NCBI GenBank assembly: GCA_963854835.1
Contig: OY978525.1
Location: 17,454,309 to 17,518,308, forward strand
From: Megamerina dolium
Taxonomy: Eukaryota > Arthropoda > Insecta > Diptera > Megamerinidae
Direction: 5' to 3'
Length of the DNA: 64,000 nt
The notes below the pieces were generated by a model. It saw nothing but the letters and a program-made list of their open reading frames with translations. It was not told where the DNA came from and did not search any database. Shown here piece by piece: positions 15,036 through 26,157 of the stretch; the stretch's first letter is position 1; every line of letters starts with the position of its first letter. A program made the translations under genes and the position numbers.

Positions 15036-17350
15036 TAGAAATTTGATGTAATGCCTACAATGATGACTACAATAGAGATAACTTCAAGCCGCCTATTGTG
15101 GTTAACATTTTTGATGTAATAAATATTGATCTGTTTACGAAAAAAGAGGAGCGGGTTCTTAAGGAGTACATACTTTTACAAATACTCCCTCAAAGTGATT
15201 CAATAATTTGTATAGAACTACTTTAGTTATTTTGTTTTATTATTCATTTGCTTTTGTTTATATGAACTAAAAAATAAAAATATTTATCGTTATATTTTAT
15301 TATGAAAAGTTTTGATTTTATGCGATTTTACATAACTATGACATTCCCCCGCCGCTTTACTGCCAACTTAAATGAAAAGAAATAGTAAAAGAACGTAAAT
15401 ATGTAATACGATGAAGTGGAAAAACTTTTTCTAAATGTTAATAACTTTTTTTTCATTATTATTATTATTATTATTACTACTATTATACCTCTTCTTTTTT
15501 TTCTTCAATTGAATTGAGTTTCATTACCTCTACATACAGATTCTTTGCAAAAACACAAAAAGACGAGATGAAAAATACTGCCATCATCATCATCACCATA
15601 ATTTTATATATTATATTTGAAATGTCATCGCATATCAAGTATACGCCATATAGTCGTTGTCGTCACCGCCAATATCACTTACACTTCCACTCACTCACTC
15701 ACATAGTTGTGTATGCTATGAATACCACTTCCGGTATTCATATCATACATACATACTCGTATGCCCATACACAAATACATATTCTAAAGTGTTGATGACA
15801 ATGGTGGTAGCTTCAAAAATTTCCTTACTTAGCATTTTGCGGTATTTTCGGTTTTTTCGTTTGCTTGCTGTTGCTGTCTTTGGACGAAAATTGCATTTGT
15901 TTGCTTCTAAGTAAACTTGAATTGGTGAGTGAGTGTTGGCATTATCGCCATATACATATGTATATGCACAACTTGTCGTCAACTAAATAAATTTTGGATT
16001 GTGAAATTGTGCGATGTGCTTATTACCAATCTCCACCTCACCCTTCTGCTAAGATTTCTCCTTCTTCATTGTTTTCGTTTGTGTGTTTTTCTTCTTTTGT
16101 GTGCAATTTTTCTCGTCGACTAAATTTTATTTTATGTTATGATTATTGCTATTTCAATTTCTCTCCTTCGGTTTCCCTTCATTGGTGTGCATACATAGTT
16201 TTCCGGTTTTGCCTTTTTTCACTACAACATTTTTATAAGTTCTTCTTCAAGTTGTTTATTGTCTTGCCATTCGTAATATCATAAATTTTTAATGAGTTTA
16301 ATGTTTTGGAAAAACTATTATTATACGACAGTTTAGGCGTGTTTCGATCAATTTCCTTTGCTTGGCAGCACGGGTTGTTAGTGTGGGTGGTGAATGTATA
16401 TGTGTCTCTTAAAGCTGCTACAATCTTTATATTGATTGTTTGGTAAATTTAATTGAATATATCATGGGTCAGCATTTTTATTTTTTATTTCCTTTGAACT
16501 TTGTTTATCTCTTTTCATTTCAATATTTCAATTTGATTAATTCTCGTACAGGATTTCCACACCCGTATCATCATCGTCATCAGATATCATTTCCTTGTGG
16601 TATTATTATTATGCTTTAATGTTGATGGGAAAAATAAGATAGACCAAGATTGGTTGGAGTGTTTTTTACTTTTAATTTGTGATTTCTTTATTGGTTTATT
16701 CTTAATAGCTTTGTTGGATGCAATTTTTCTCAATGCTATTTCATCATTATTTGAATCTTTCAGTAACCGAATAAATCTGCATTTAATTTAATTAAATTAA
16801 TTTTTTGCTGATATGTTTGATACACTTTCTAAGCTGACTCTATTTAGAAATTTGGTTCTTATTCAAAAATATACTACAACAAGGCAACTACAAAGTGATA
16901 GAATTTAATATATAAATACGTACGAGTATTCCTGATTGGACATTAAATATCTGATTGAATAGCAAAAAGAAATGGTCATACACTTTATCCCTCTAAAAAC
17001 ATCTTGAAGGCGATAGTAATAAATTTTGAAAGGTCAATTATGTACGGAAGCCTCTCGATGGAGTAGAGGCAGAAAAATGTGGAGTGGAGATTGGAGAATG
17101 GTTGTGGGTGAAAAATTAATAGTAGTTAGTCATATATTTTACCTCTCTTGAAGCGACTTTCGAACAACTTTGGAGCTATTCAGCCCTTTTCCTTATAATT
17201 TCTTTAAATTTGGCTCCATTTACTCCAGACCATTCCTACCATTTTTTTTTTTTTTGGGGAGATGCATAATTTTATGTAACCTCATACGATAGGCTTGACT
17301 AGTGCATATACCAGATGAAATTATCATTTTTCAAAGTAAATAAAACGCTT
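15036..17350. other. No gene seen; AT-rich spacer
   Basis: An ATT repeat lies at 15455-15475 and several T-rich frames at 15514-16791 look like composition artefacts. No splice-supported exon or known domain. Confidence 0.5.
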
Positions 17351-18250
17351 ATTTTAAAGTGATTATATAAAAATATTTTATTCAAAGTATTGGCCACCGC
17401 TTTTTACACATATTGACCACCTTTTAGGCAATTTGTGGATGCCACGCCAAAAAAATTTATCGTCTTTTGATGAAAACCATTCAGAAACTCAATTTGCAGT
17501 TCTTCAGATGTTTTGATGTACTATTCCTTAAGTGCCATCCTTAAGATGAAAACAAGTCGTAATCGGAAGAAGCCAAGTCTGGCAAAATTACCTTACCATG
17601 TCTTCTGGCCCATTCTGGTCATTTTTCGATCAATGCATGGTTTAAATTGATCATTTGTTGTCGATAGAGATCAGTATTAACAGTTTCACCACTCAGTTTC
17701 AGAAGCTCATGGTACACAACACCTTTTTGATCCCACCAAACACACAGCATCATCTTCTTTCCAAAGCGATCCGGTCTTCTGGTCGATATTGATGGTAGGT
17801 CTGATGTAAACCATGATTTTTTTGCATTTAGGATTCTCAAAATAAATCCTTTTTTCATCACCAGTCACAATTCGATGCAAAAAACTATTTCTTTCTTGTT
17901 TTTGAAGCAAAATTTCACAAGTGTTCTTTCCATCTGTAGCTCAATCAATTTATGTGGCAACCATTTTCAATTCTTTTGGAAATTTTTTGGGTGTAACATT
18001 TAACACTTCTGCCATTTGTTGTTGACTTAAAGTGTCATCTTCGTCCAACAATGCTTGCAATTCGGTGTCAGCAAACATTTTTGGTGGTCTTCCATGTTCT
18101 TTATTCCTCAAATCAAAAGCATTACTTTTGAATGGTTGAAACTAATTTCTGCATGTTGCTTCTGAAAGAGCATGACCACCATAAGCTTCAATAAGCATTC
18201 AATGCGCTTCAGCTGCATTTTTCTTAAAAAAAAAATAATACAATAAAACT
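17351..18250 (-). pseudogene. mariner transposase fossil
   Basis: Reverse-strand frames follow a mariner transposase from N to C terminus. An AAEAH...EAYGGHALSEATC helix-turn-helix block is near 18220-18150, FKSNAFDLRNKEHGRPPKMF near 18140-18080, and LLDEDDTLSQQQMAEVL near 18050-18000. FLHRIVTGDEKRIYFENPK (first catalytic Asp region) is near 17880-17820, MLCVWWDQKGVVYHELL near 17750-17700, and the C-terminal WHPQIA-like end near 17450. The segment holding the second and third catalytic residues is largely deleted between about 17460 and 17610. Frameshifts break it. Irritans-like features are possible, but the subfamily is not certain. No terminal repeats were identified. Confidence 0.8.
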
Positions 18251-18428
18251 TCCCGCAAATGATGATTTTCTGATTTTTAATTTTTAATTTCGACTAATTA
18301 ATTAATTTTAATTCGACTTCTTCCTCGAGATATAACATAAAAATGTATAAATAATGTTCTGGACATTGATTCGTTAATATCAATGTTCCCTCATAAGTCC
18401 TCAATATATTCCGACGCAGTTCACGCCT

Positions 18429-21400
18429 GTGAATGAACGGCTGGCCACAATCCGCATCAAGGCAAAATTTTTCAACATCAGCCTTATATGTGCCCACGCT
18501 CCGACGGATGAGAAGGACAATGTGACCAAGGAGAGCTTCTTTCAGCGCCTCGAAGAAGCTTATGACCGCTGCCCCCGCCACGATATCAAAATCGTGCTTG
18601 GCGACTTTAATGCCAGGGTGGGCAAGGAAGGTACCTTTGGTCCAACTGTCGGAAAATTCAGCCTCCACCAAAACACCTCCGATAACGGAATAAGGCTGAT
18701 CGACTTCGCCGCAGCACGAAACATGGTAATTGGTGGTACCAGATTCCAGCATCTCGACATCCACAAAGCGACATGGCTGTCTCCAGATCATCGTACAAGA
18801 AACCAAATTGATCATGTGTTGATTGACGGAAGGCATGCTTCCAGTGTGATGGACGTGAAATCGATCTGTGGTGCCAACATCGACTCGGATCACTACCTTG
18901 TTGCAGCTAAGGTGCGCACACGCTTATGTGTCGCAAATAACAAGAGAAGTCCCACACAGAGAAAGCTCGACGTCAGTAAGCTGCAATCACCAGAGACAGC
19001 AGATGCATTTTCCACTCGACTATCGGATCTGCTTATGCAGAACACTCCCCCACTTGATGATACATGCGCACGGTGGACACATATATCCCACTCCATGACT
19101 ACTGCTGCCGAGGAGGTAATCGGTTACTACCGGCATCTGAGGAATGAGTGGTATGATCAGGAGTGTCGCGACGCTACCGCAGAGAAAGACGCCGCCTACA
19201 GAAAAACCCTGCGTGCAGGCGTAACGCGAGCTGTTAAGGAGCGGTATAGAGAGAAAAGGAGTGCAGAGAGACGTCTTTTCAGGCGCAAGAAGAGGGAGTT
19301 GGAAAGACGCGAGCGTGAGGAGATAGAGATGTGTACCGACAAGAATGAGACTCGAAAATTCTTCGAAAAGATCAAGCGCCTGAGTGGAGGTTTAAATCCC
19401 GGAGCCTCTTCTTGTCGTGATGGAAATGGGAATCTGGTTACGGATGTCCAGAGTGTACTGAGCCTATGGAGGGAACACTTCTCCACGTTACTGACTGGCG
19501 ATGCTACGAACAATTCCGCCAGTGGAGGAGAATGCCCGATAACCCCAATTACAGATGATGGTGTTGATGTTCCACCACCCGACTATGACGAGGTTGAAAC
19601 GGCCATTTTAAGGCTGAAGAAAAACAAAGCTGCAGGTGCTGATGGCCTGCCTGCCGAGTTGTTTAAGACCGGAGGCGATGAGCTGCTCACCCGCATGCAC
19701 CAGCTCATAAGCAGAATATGGTCGGATGAAAGCATGCCTGATGATTGGAGGCTCAGTGTTCTCTGTCCTGTACATAAAAAAGGAGACCCCACAATTTGCG
19801 CCAACTACCGTGGAATAAGTCTCCTGAGCATCGCATACAAGGTTCTATCGAGCGTACTGTGTGAAAGGTTGAAGCCTATGCTCAGCAACCTGATTGGACC
19901 TTATCAGTGTGGCTTCAGACCTGGTAAATCCACCATCGACCAGATTTTCACACTGCGCCAAATCCTGGAGAAGACCCAAGAAAAACAGATCGACACACAC
20001 CACCTATTTGTTGATTATAAAGCCGCTTTCGACAGTCCGGTAAGGGATTACCTCTACGCAACAATGTCTGAGTTCGGTATTCCTGCAAAGCTCATTCGAC
20101 TTTGTAGAATGACACTGCATAACTCCCGTTGTGCAGTGAAAATTGGGAAGGACCTCTCCGCACCGTTTAATACCTTTGGTCCAACTGTCGGAAAATTCAG
20201 CCTCCACCAAAACACCTCCGATAACGGAATAAGGCTGATCGACTTCGCCGCAGCACGAAACATGGTAATTGGTGGTACCAGATTCCAGCATCTCGACATC
20301 CACAAAGCGACATGGCTGTCTCCAGATCATCGTACAAGAAACCAAATTGATCATGTGTTGATTGACGGAAGGCATGCTTCCAGTGTGATGGACGTGAAAT
20401 CGATCCGTGGTGCCAACATCGACTCGGATCACTACCTTGTTGCAGCTAAGGTGCGCAGAATATGCATAAGCAGAATATGGTCGGATGAAAGCATGCCTGA
20501 TGATTGGGGGCTCAGTGTTCTCTGTCCTGTACATAAAAAAGGAGACCCCACAATTTGCGCCAACTACCGTGGAATAAGTCTCCTGAGCATCGCGTACAAG
20601 GTTCTATCGAGCGTACTCTGTGAAAGATTGAAGCCTATGCTCAGCAACCTGATTGGACCTTACCAGTGTGGCTTCAGACCTGGTAAATCCACCATCGACC
20701 AGATTTTCACACTGCGCCAAATCCTGGAGAAGACCCAAGAAAAACAGATCGACACACACCACCTATTTGTTGATTATAAAGCCGCTTTCGACAGTCCGGT
20801 AAGGGATTACCTCTACGCAACAATGTCTGAGTTCGGTATTCCTGCAAAGCTCATTCGACTTTGTAGAATGACACTGCATAACTCCCGTTGTGCAGTGAAA
20901 ATTGGGAAGGACCTCTCCGCACCGTTTAATACCTTTGGTCCAACTGTCGGAAAATTCAGCCTCCACCAAAACACCTCCGATAACGGAATAAGGCTGATCG
21001 ACTTCGCCGCAGCACGAAACATGGTAATTGGTGGTACCAGATTCCAGCATCTCGACATCCACAAAGCGACATGGCTGTCTCCAGATCATCGTACAAGAAA
21101 CCAAATTGATCATGTGTTGATTGACGGAAGGCATGCTTCCAGTGTGATGGACGTGAAATCGATCCGTGGTGCCAACATCGACTCGGATCACTACCTTGTT
21201 GCAGCTAAGGTGCGCAGAATATGCATAAGCAGAATATGGTCGGATGAAAGCATGCCTGATGATTGGAGGCTCAGTGTTCTCTGTCCTGTACATAAAAAAG
21301 GAGACCCCACAATTTGCGCCAACTACCGTGGAATAAGTCTCCTGAGCATCGCGTACAAGGTTCTATCGAGCGTACTCTGTGAAAGATTGAAGCCTATGCT

Positions 21401-22601
21401 CAGCAACCTGATTGGACCTTACCAGTGTGGCTTCAGACCTGGTAAATCCACCATCGACCAGATTTTCACACTGCGCCAAATCCTGGAGAAGACCCAAGAA
21501 AAACAGATCGACACACACCACCTATTTGTTGATTATAAAGCCGCTTTCGACAGTCCGGTAAGGGATTACCTCTACGCAACAATGTCTGAGTTCGGTATTC
21601 CTGCAAAGCTCATTCGACTTTGTAGAATGACACTGCATAACTCCCGTTGTGCAGTGAAAATTGGGAAGGACCTCTCCGCACCGTTTAATACCGAACGGGG
21701 TTTCAGACAAGGTGATTCGTTATCGTGCGACTTCTTCAATCTTATTATGGAGAAAATAATACGAGCTGCTGATCTACGACATAATGGCACTATCTTCAAC
21801 AAAAGTGTCATGCTGTTAGCGTATGCCGACGATATTGACATAATCGGCATGAACACGCGAGCAGTCAGTGCAGCATTCTCAGAGTTGGAAAGAGAGTCGC
21901 GTCGGATGGGTCTCACGGTGAACGAGGGCAAGACGAAGTATCTAGTGTCAACAAACAAAGAGTCCCGGCGTCTTGGACAGCACGTCACTGTTGACAACTA
22001 CGCTTTTGAAGTAGTAAGGGACTTTGTCTATCTTGGAACCAGCATTAACAGCAGTAATGACGTCAGCTTGGAGATCATGCGTAGGATAACTCTTGCTAAC
22101 AGGTGTTACTTTGGGCTGAGTAAGCAATTGAAAAGTCGAGCCCTCTCTCGAAGAACGAAAACTACACTCGACAAGTCTCTCATCATGCCTGTCCTAACAT
22201 ATGGCGCTGAAGCCTGGACAATTTCCACCTCGGATGAGCGAATACTTGGAGTTTTCGAGAGAAAAGTCCTACGCAAGATCTTTGGACCTATTTGCGTTGG
22301 TGGCGAGTACCGAATAAGGTACAACCATGAGCTGTACGAGCTGTATGCCGATATTGACATAGTAAAGCGCATCAAAATCCAGCGGCTGCGCTGGCTAGGT
22401 CATGTCGAGCGAATGGAAGAACACGCTCCAGCTAAGAAGGTGTTATATTCGGAACCCGCTGGAGGACGACGCAAAAGAGGAAGACCAAACCTCCGGTGGA
22501 AAGACCAAGTACTGGAGAACCTGACGGCGCTTGGAATTTCTAACTGGCGCCAGCTAGCGAAGAACAGAGATGGCTGGCGAAGCATGTTATTTTCGGCCTA
22601 A
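18429..22601 (+). CDS. RTE endonuclease/reverse transcriptase, truncated and rearranged, 1390 codons open
   Basis: The uninterrupted frame begins at the truncation point, so codon 1 is not a true start. In order it has a partial apurinic-type endonuclease (HAPTD, GDFNARVG, RNQIDHV, SDHYLVAAKV) and a linker rich in Arg/Glu. An RT follows up to motif A (FVDYKAAFDS at 20007) and the APFNT block. Then come two in-frame repeats of 253 residues (residues 583-835 and 836-1088), each fusing a second half of the endonuclease to the RT fingers and motif A. Last are RT motif B (RQGDSLSCDF), a single YADD at 21822, and the C-terminal GRPNLRWKDQVLEN domain ending at a TAA. A normal protein of this family is about 990 residues. 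Missing N-terminal catalytic residues and three motif-A blocks for one YADD make a working enzyme unlikely. Confidence 0.85.
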   Translation: MNERLATIRIKAKFFNISLICAHAPTDEKDNVTKESFFQRLEEAYDRCPRHDIKIVLGDFNARVGKEGTFGPTVGKFSLHQNTSDNGIRLIDFAAARNMVIGGTRFQHLDIHKATWLSPDHRTRNQIDHVLIDGRHASSVMDVKSICGANIDSDHYLVAAKVRTRLCVANNKRSPTQRKLDVSKLQSPETADAFSTRLSDLLMQNTPPLDDTCARWTHISHSMTTAAEEVIGYYRHLRNEWYDQECRDATAEKDAAYRKTLRAGVTRAVKERYREKRSAERRLFRRKKRELERREREEIEMCTDKNETRKFFEKIKRLSGGLNPGASSCRDGNGNLVTDVQSVLSLWREHFSTLLTGDATNNSASGGECPITPITDDGVDVPPPDYDEVETAILRLKKNKAAGADGLPAELFKTGGDELLTRMHQLISRIWSDESMPDDWRLSVLCPVHKKGDPTICANYRGISLLSIAYKVLSSVLCERLKPMLSNLIGPYQCGFRPGKSTIDQIFTLRQILEKTQEKQIDTHHLFVDYKAAFDSPVRDYLYATMSEFGIPAKLIRLCRMTLHNSRCAVKIGKDLSAPFNTFGPTVGKFSLHQNTSDNGIRLIDFAAARNMVIGGTRFQHLDIHKATWLSPDHRTRNQIDHVLIDGRHASSVMDVKSIRGANIDSDHYLVAAKVRRICISRIWSDESMPDDWGLSVLCPVHKKGDPTICANYRGISLLSIAYKVLSSVLCERLKPMLSNLIGPYQCGFRPGKSTIDQIFTLRQILEKTQEKQIDTHHLFVDYKAAFDSPVRDYLYATMSEFGIPAKLIRLCRMTLHNSRCAVKIGKDLSAPFNTFGPTVGKFSLHQNTSDNGIRLIDFAAARNMVIGGTRFQHLDIHKATWLSPDHRTRNQIDHVLIDGRHASSVMDVKSIRGANIDSDHYLVAAKVRRICISRIWSDESMPDDWRLSVLCPVHKKGDPTICANYRGISLLSIAYKVLSSVLCERLKPMLSNLIGPYQCGFRPGKSTIDQIFTLRQILEKTQEKQIDTHHLFVDYKAAFDSPVRDYLYATMSEFGIPAKLIRLCRMTLHNSRCAVKIGKDLSAPFNTERGFRQGDSLSCDFFNLIMEKIIRAADLRHNGTIFNKSVMLLAYADDIDIIGMNTRAVSAAFSELERESRRMGLTVNEGKTKYLVSTNKESRRLGQHVTVDNYAFEVVRDFVYLGTSINSSNDVSLEIMRRITLANRCYFGLSKQLKSRALSRRTKTTLDKSLIMPVLTYGAEAWTISTSDERILGVFERKVLRKIFGPICVGGEYRIRYNHELYELYADIDIVKRIKIQRLRWLGHVERMEEHAPAKKVLYSEPAGGRRKRGRPNLRWKDQVLENLTALGISNWRQLAKNRDGWRSMLFSA
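20175..20933 (+). repeat. 759-bp in-frame tandem unit 1 inside RTE copy C1
   Basis: The unit begins at TTTGGTCC of the endonuclease and runs to the AAGGTGCGC of the SDHYLVAAKV block. It then jumps over about 790 bp of the parent order to ATAAGCAGAATATGG of the RT and ends at the RT block TTTAATACC. The junction with the preceding RT segment shares the microhomology TACC. At the internal deletion the 10-mer GCAGAATATG appears twice (20455-20464, 20470-20479), a locally copied filler. Confidence 0.95.
20934..21692 (+). repeat. 759-bp in-frame tandem unit 2 inside RTE copy C1
   Basis: A repeat of unit 1 with the same internal deletion and the same filler. The one difference I saw by eye is GATTGGAGG here against GATTGGGGG in unit 1 (Arg for Gly). 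Both units share variants not in the upstream single-copy segment of this element, such as GCGTACAAGG for GCATACAAGG, GTACTCTGTG for GTACTGTGTG and CCTTACCAG for CCTTATCAG. Confidence 0.95.
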
Positions 22602-22679
22602 ATCGATATTCGGTTGTTATGGCCACATAAGTAAGTAAGTAAGTAAGTATATTCCGACCTAAACTGGCGACTCGTGGTA

Positions 22680-23650
22680 TCGCAACCCAGATCATCATCA
22701 TCATCGTTCGGCTCTACAACCCGGGGTGAGTTTTGGCTTTCTCTACTGAAGTCCTCCATTCTTCTTTGTTTTCGCTAGGGCTCTCCAGTTTCTCGCACCA
22801 ATCGCTATAGCATCCTCTTCTATTCCGTCAACTAGTCGTTTCCGTGGTCGATCTCTGTTTCTATTTGCTAGTGGCTTATATTTCATAATTAGTGTCTCTA
22901 ATTAGTATTTGACTATGTCTTCCCTTTGCATGATTTGTAGTAGCTCTGCATTATTTCTGATTGCATATACCCCATCTGCTACGCGTTTTGGGACAAATAT
23001 TTTCCCCAGAATCTTCCTCGCAAAGATTCGCAGGGTCTCATCCTCTGTCATACTTCATACTCCAGAGGCATAAAGAGCCACTAGTCTAATTAATGTTTTG
23101 TACGAGTATATGATCAGTTTGCAGGTTTTAGAGAGTAGTCTTGACCTAAGGAGATTTAAGTGGGTATAGTACGTTTTGGTCGCTGTTAGAAGGCGATCCT
23201 GAATACACTCTCTTCCGCTGTTGTCATTTGTTATTTGTTATATGTTGTGTCTTCCCTTATTCTTAGTGAACGCGGTCTTCTTCGTTCTGCACTTCTGGAG
23301 AGAACCATATTGGATTGGTTTTTTCTATGTTGACTACCAGTTCTACTGTTTTTGCCGATGTCGTGATATTTAGGTACAATTTCTCCATGCCACTACTTAG
23401 CCTGATCGATTAAGTATGTTGCCCGATGCATTATAATCTTTCACAGCATAGTGCAGGCATAGGTTAAATACGACTGTTGATAGGCCATCTCCTTGCTTCA
23501 CTCCAGTTCTGATATCAAAACTTTCATTGATTTCTTGTTGAATTGAGATCTTTGCTTTAGTATTTTTTAGCGTTGCCATTGCCACAACCCAGATATTACA
23601 AGTAAATACAAATAATAGACATTTTTGTCGGGTATTGTAGGGGAAAGGGG
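22680..23650 (-). pseudogene. Second RTE-like retrotransposon family, 3' fossil, reverse strand
   Basis: The reverse strand has an RT motif-B block, FDIRTGVKQGDGLSTVVFNLCL, near 23530-23450, then SGNILNRSG near 23415. Further on are a decayed EETLRIF...KILGKIF block near 23040-22990, RVADGVYAIRNNAELLQIMQ near 22980-22910, and a C-terminal NWRALA-like and KAKTHPG end near 22730. It ends in a repeated ATG tail (reverse complement of ATCATCATCATCATC at 22691-22706). Many stops and frameshifts are present. It differs from the family at 18.4 kb in sequence and tail unit. Its 3' end lies about 20 bp beyond the target duplication of copy C1. Confidence 0.78.
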
Positions 23651-26157
23651 TCAATTTTATATCTAGATGCCCATTTCTCTGTTGTAATTTGAACATTTTC
23701 CCGAACACTGATTTTTATTATGACAAATCATTTATGTTGTATAAATAATTGAGGGGAAAGTGTTAACGTAAAAAGAAAATATATTTTATAAGAAGCAATT
23801 TTCCCTTAGATGACAAAACTGTAAGATTATTATCATCAGGACATCAATGTGAACTGTGTCAACAATATCTTTACTACAGAGTCACAACAAATCTCTATTT
23901 ATTATTATTTTTACTACATCAATATAAATGATTTATTAAAATGAGATACTGAGCCTACTTCTTTTAGATCTTTAGCATAGTTATTATAATGAAGAAATAC
24001 GTATTCAATACGCTAATATATATTTGTAATTAAATTTAGTTATTATTGTGAATATGAAAATTAATGGTAATGTTGTGGAAATTAATTAAGAAAATACATC
24101 TCACAAATAAATTATATATATAGTATTGTACTCCATGTAGTATGTACGTATGTACATATATTTCATATTTCACACTACAAGTATTAAACTAGTATTTGTA
24201 GTAAATCGTAAATCAGATATAATGAACAAATATACAAAATTACAATTAATACCAATTACATACGCGTGAAGGATAATGATAAATTAATATAATCATCACC
24301 ATCATTATCATCAGAAGCACAAGCAGCATCATTATTATTATTACAATATTATTATTATTATTATTATAATTATGATAATATCTATGCGTATGTGTTGTGT
24401 GTATGTGTTTGTAATGAGAATGTAGCGAAATAAACTAATTTATAATGAAATGTGCACATTAATTACAATAAAATGCTAATGTGAAAATTTATTGCACACA
24501 CACACTCAAATGTTTCTATTCTGTATATTCACTATATATGTGTGCATTGAAGTTGAAGTCAAATTTAAACATGCATTTGAACGCATTCGTTCACATACAC
24601 ATAATTATAACATAAGCCAGGCAAGTAAAATTTGCTAATCTAGATCTAGATCACATATTAGAGCAGCAATAATGTCGCAATATGAGAAAAAATTTAACGA
24701 AAATTATTATAAATGTGTATATATTCAGAATTAAGCGATATCAAGCACGTCTAGAAATGTTTATATTGCTTGTTGGCTGTGTTACAATATTTACTAAATC
24801 GGACTATGCGAAGGTCATTGCGAAGAACATTATTATTATTGTTAGAGATCGTATTAATATTCTATTTTAGCAATTGCCAATTGTAGTTCTCATAACACCA
24901 ATCTGTAGTCCTTCAAAAATTACAATATTTCCTACTGACACGTATATCTACTTCTATAAACAATAGAGTTGAAATGATTGTATGAATATAATGAAATTAA
25001 ATACAGTTCAAGAATGCATATGAAAATACATAAATTAAAAGTAGAAAATAAAAAAAAAAAAAGAAAAAGAAAAAGTACATATTGTACGTAAATAAAACAC
25101 CAAACCATATAGAGAAATATACGCACAATGAATGACATGCATAAGTATATATGTATATGTAGTTGCAGATAGGTGATTACTTAGATGAGTTTGTACCACA
25201 TTAACACCCACATGTGTGTACTTGTACATACAATGTACAATGACAATGTAGTACGTAAGCAAAGGAGATATTCAAGCTCGCACATAATTTATACTAAACA
25301 CACCGCTACCATTCTCATCATAATCATTGCCACTAACTATGCCCAAGTAGTGTATGATGCCTTTATGGAATATTGCTACAAGTTGTCGTTTTTTTTTTTA
25401 ATTCTCAGATCCGTCATAACAATTATAATTTAATCATTAAAATAATACACCTAAATTGCAGATCTGATTCTTATACAAATTTTTTCAATCACTTCGACAA
25501 TTATAATCTCAGTGCTATTTTATATGTTGACCACCCAAAATATTTGGAGTAAAAACGTCATCATCATCATGGATGAGAGCATCAACTTCAAAGATTTCCA
25601 ACTGGGCATATCTATCCAATGCTAATGTATGTACACAGTTTACGTATGAGTGCTGTTGTATGTCAAAAGAAGCACTTCATTAAAATACACAACACTACTG
25701 ATTCTACACATTAACGCTACTAATTTATTTAATATTGTTGTTGTTGTTGTTGTTGTTATATACATACTATACTTATTGTTTGAACTGATGCAGTAAATAT
25801 GTTTTCATACAAATATATTTATATGTAGTATATGGTGATTGGGGTGATGTATTGTATATGTATGTATATATGTATATATATGAAACTACAGTGAGAGCTC
25901 TAAAATAGTGGCATAAATGTAATTAATCATAATTGAATAAATTTTAAAGGCGTACCTACTGATATTTAATCATATATGCTGGTATGGTTATTGAGCGATT
26001 TTTTTGAAGTTTCATCGAATAGTCGGACTGAATCAGTCCATATTAGGCAGTGTCTAATGTAATCTATTTAATTATGGTGATTTTTGAGTATTTAAATTTT
26101 GAAAGTAATATCGTATGATTCGTGTATTATATCGTTTGAAAAATCTCTTCCGATTTA
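23651..26157. other. No gene seen; AT-rich spacer
   Basis: A TTA repeat lies at 24328-24370 and a TTG repeat at 25735-25757. Short open frames at 24682-25433 have no recognisable domain. Confidence 0.5.

Larger units (their letters stand above)
18416..22647 (+). mobile_element. RTE-clade non-LTR retrotransposon, 5'-truncated young copy (C1) with internal amplification
   Basis: The copy is bounded by the 11-bp duplication TATATTCCGAC (18405-18415 and 22648-22658). It starts inside the endonuclease domain and ends with the family's 3' end, GGCCACATAAG plus four more TAAG-type units. There is no poly-A tail; a short tandem-repeat tail is typical of RTE elements. Outside the amplified segment it is very close by eye to the copy at 44.5 kb, so the insertion is recent. 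Its left flank is about 165 bp from the mariner fossil, and its right flank adjoins another RTE-like fossil. Confidence 0.93.

Noticed and set aside
15036..17350. Possible exons of a host gene in the T-rich frames
   Set aside because: No coding-like complexity, domain or consistent donor/acceptor pairs.
18294..18893. Long reverse-strand open frame (199 codons) and similar ones at 20004-20534, 20763-21293 and 45147-45569
   Set aside because: They are antisense to the RTE endonuclease/RT frame and repeat with it; no independent domain or splice support.
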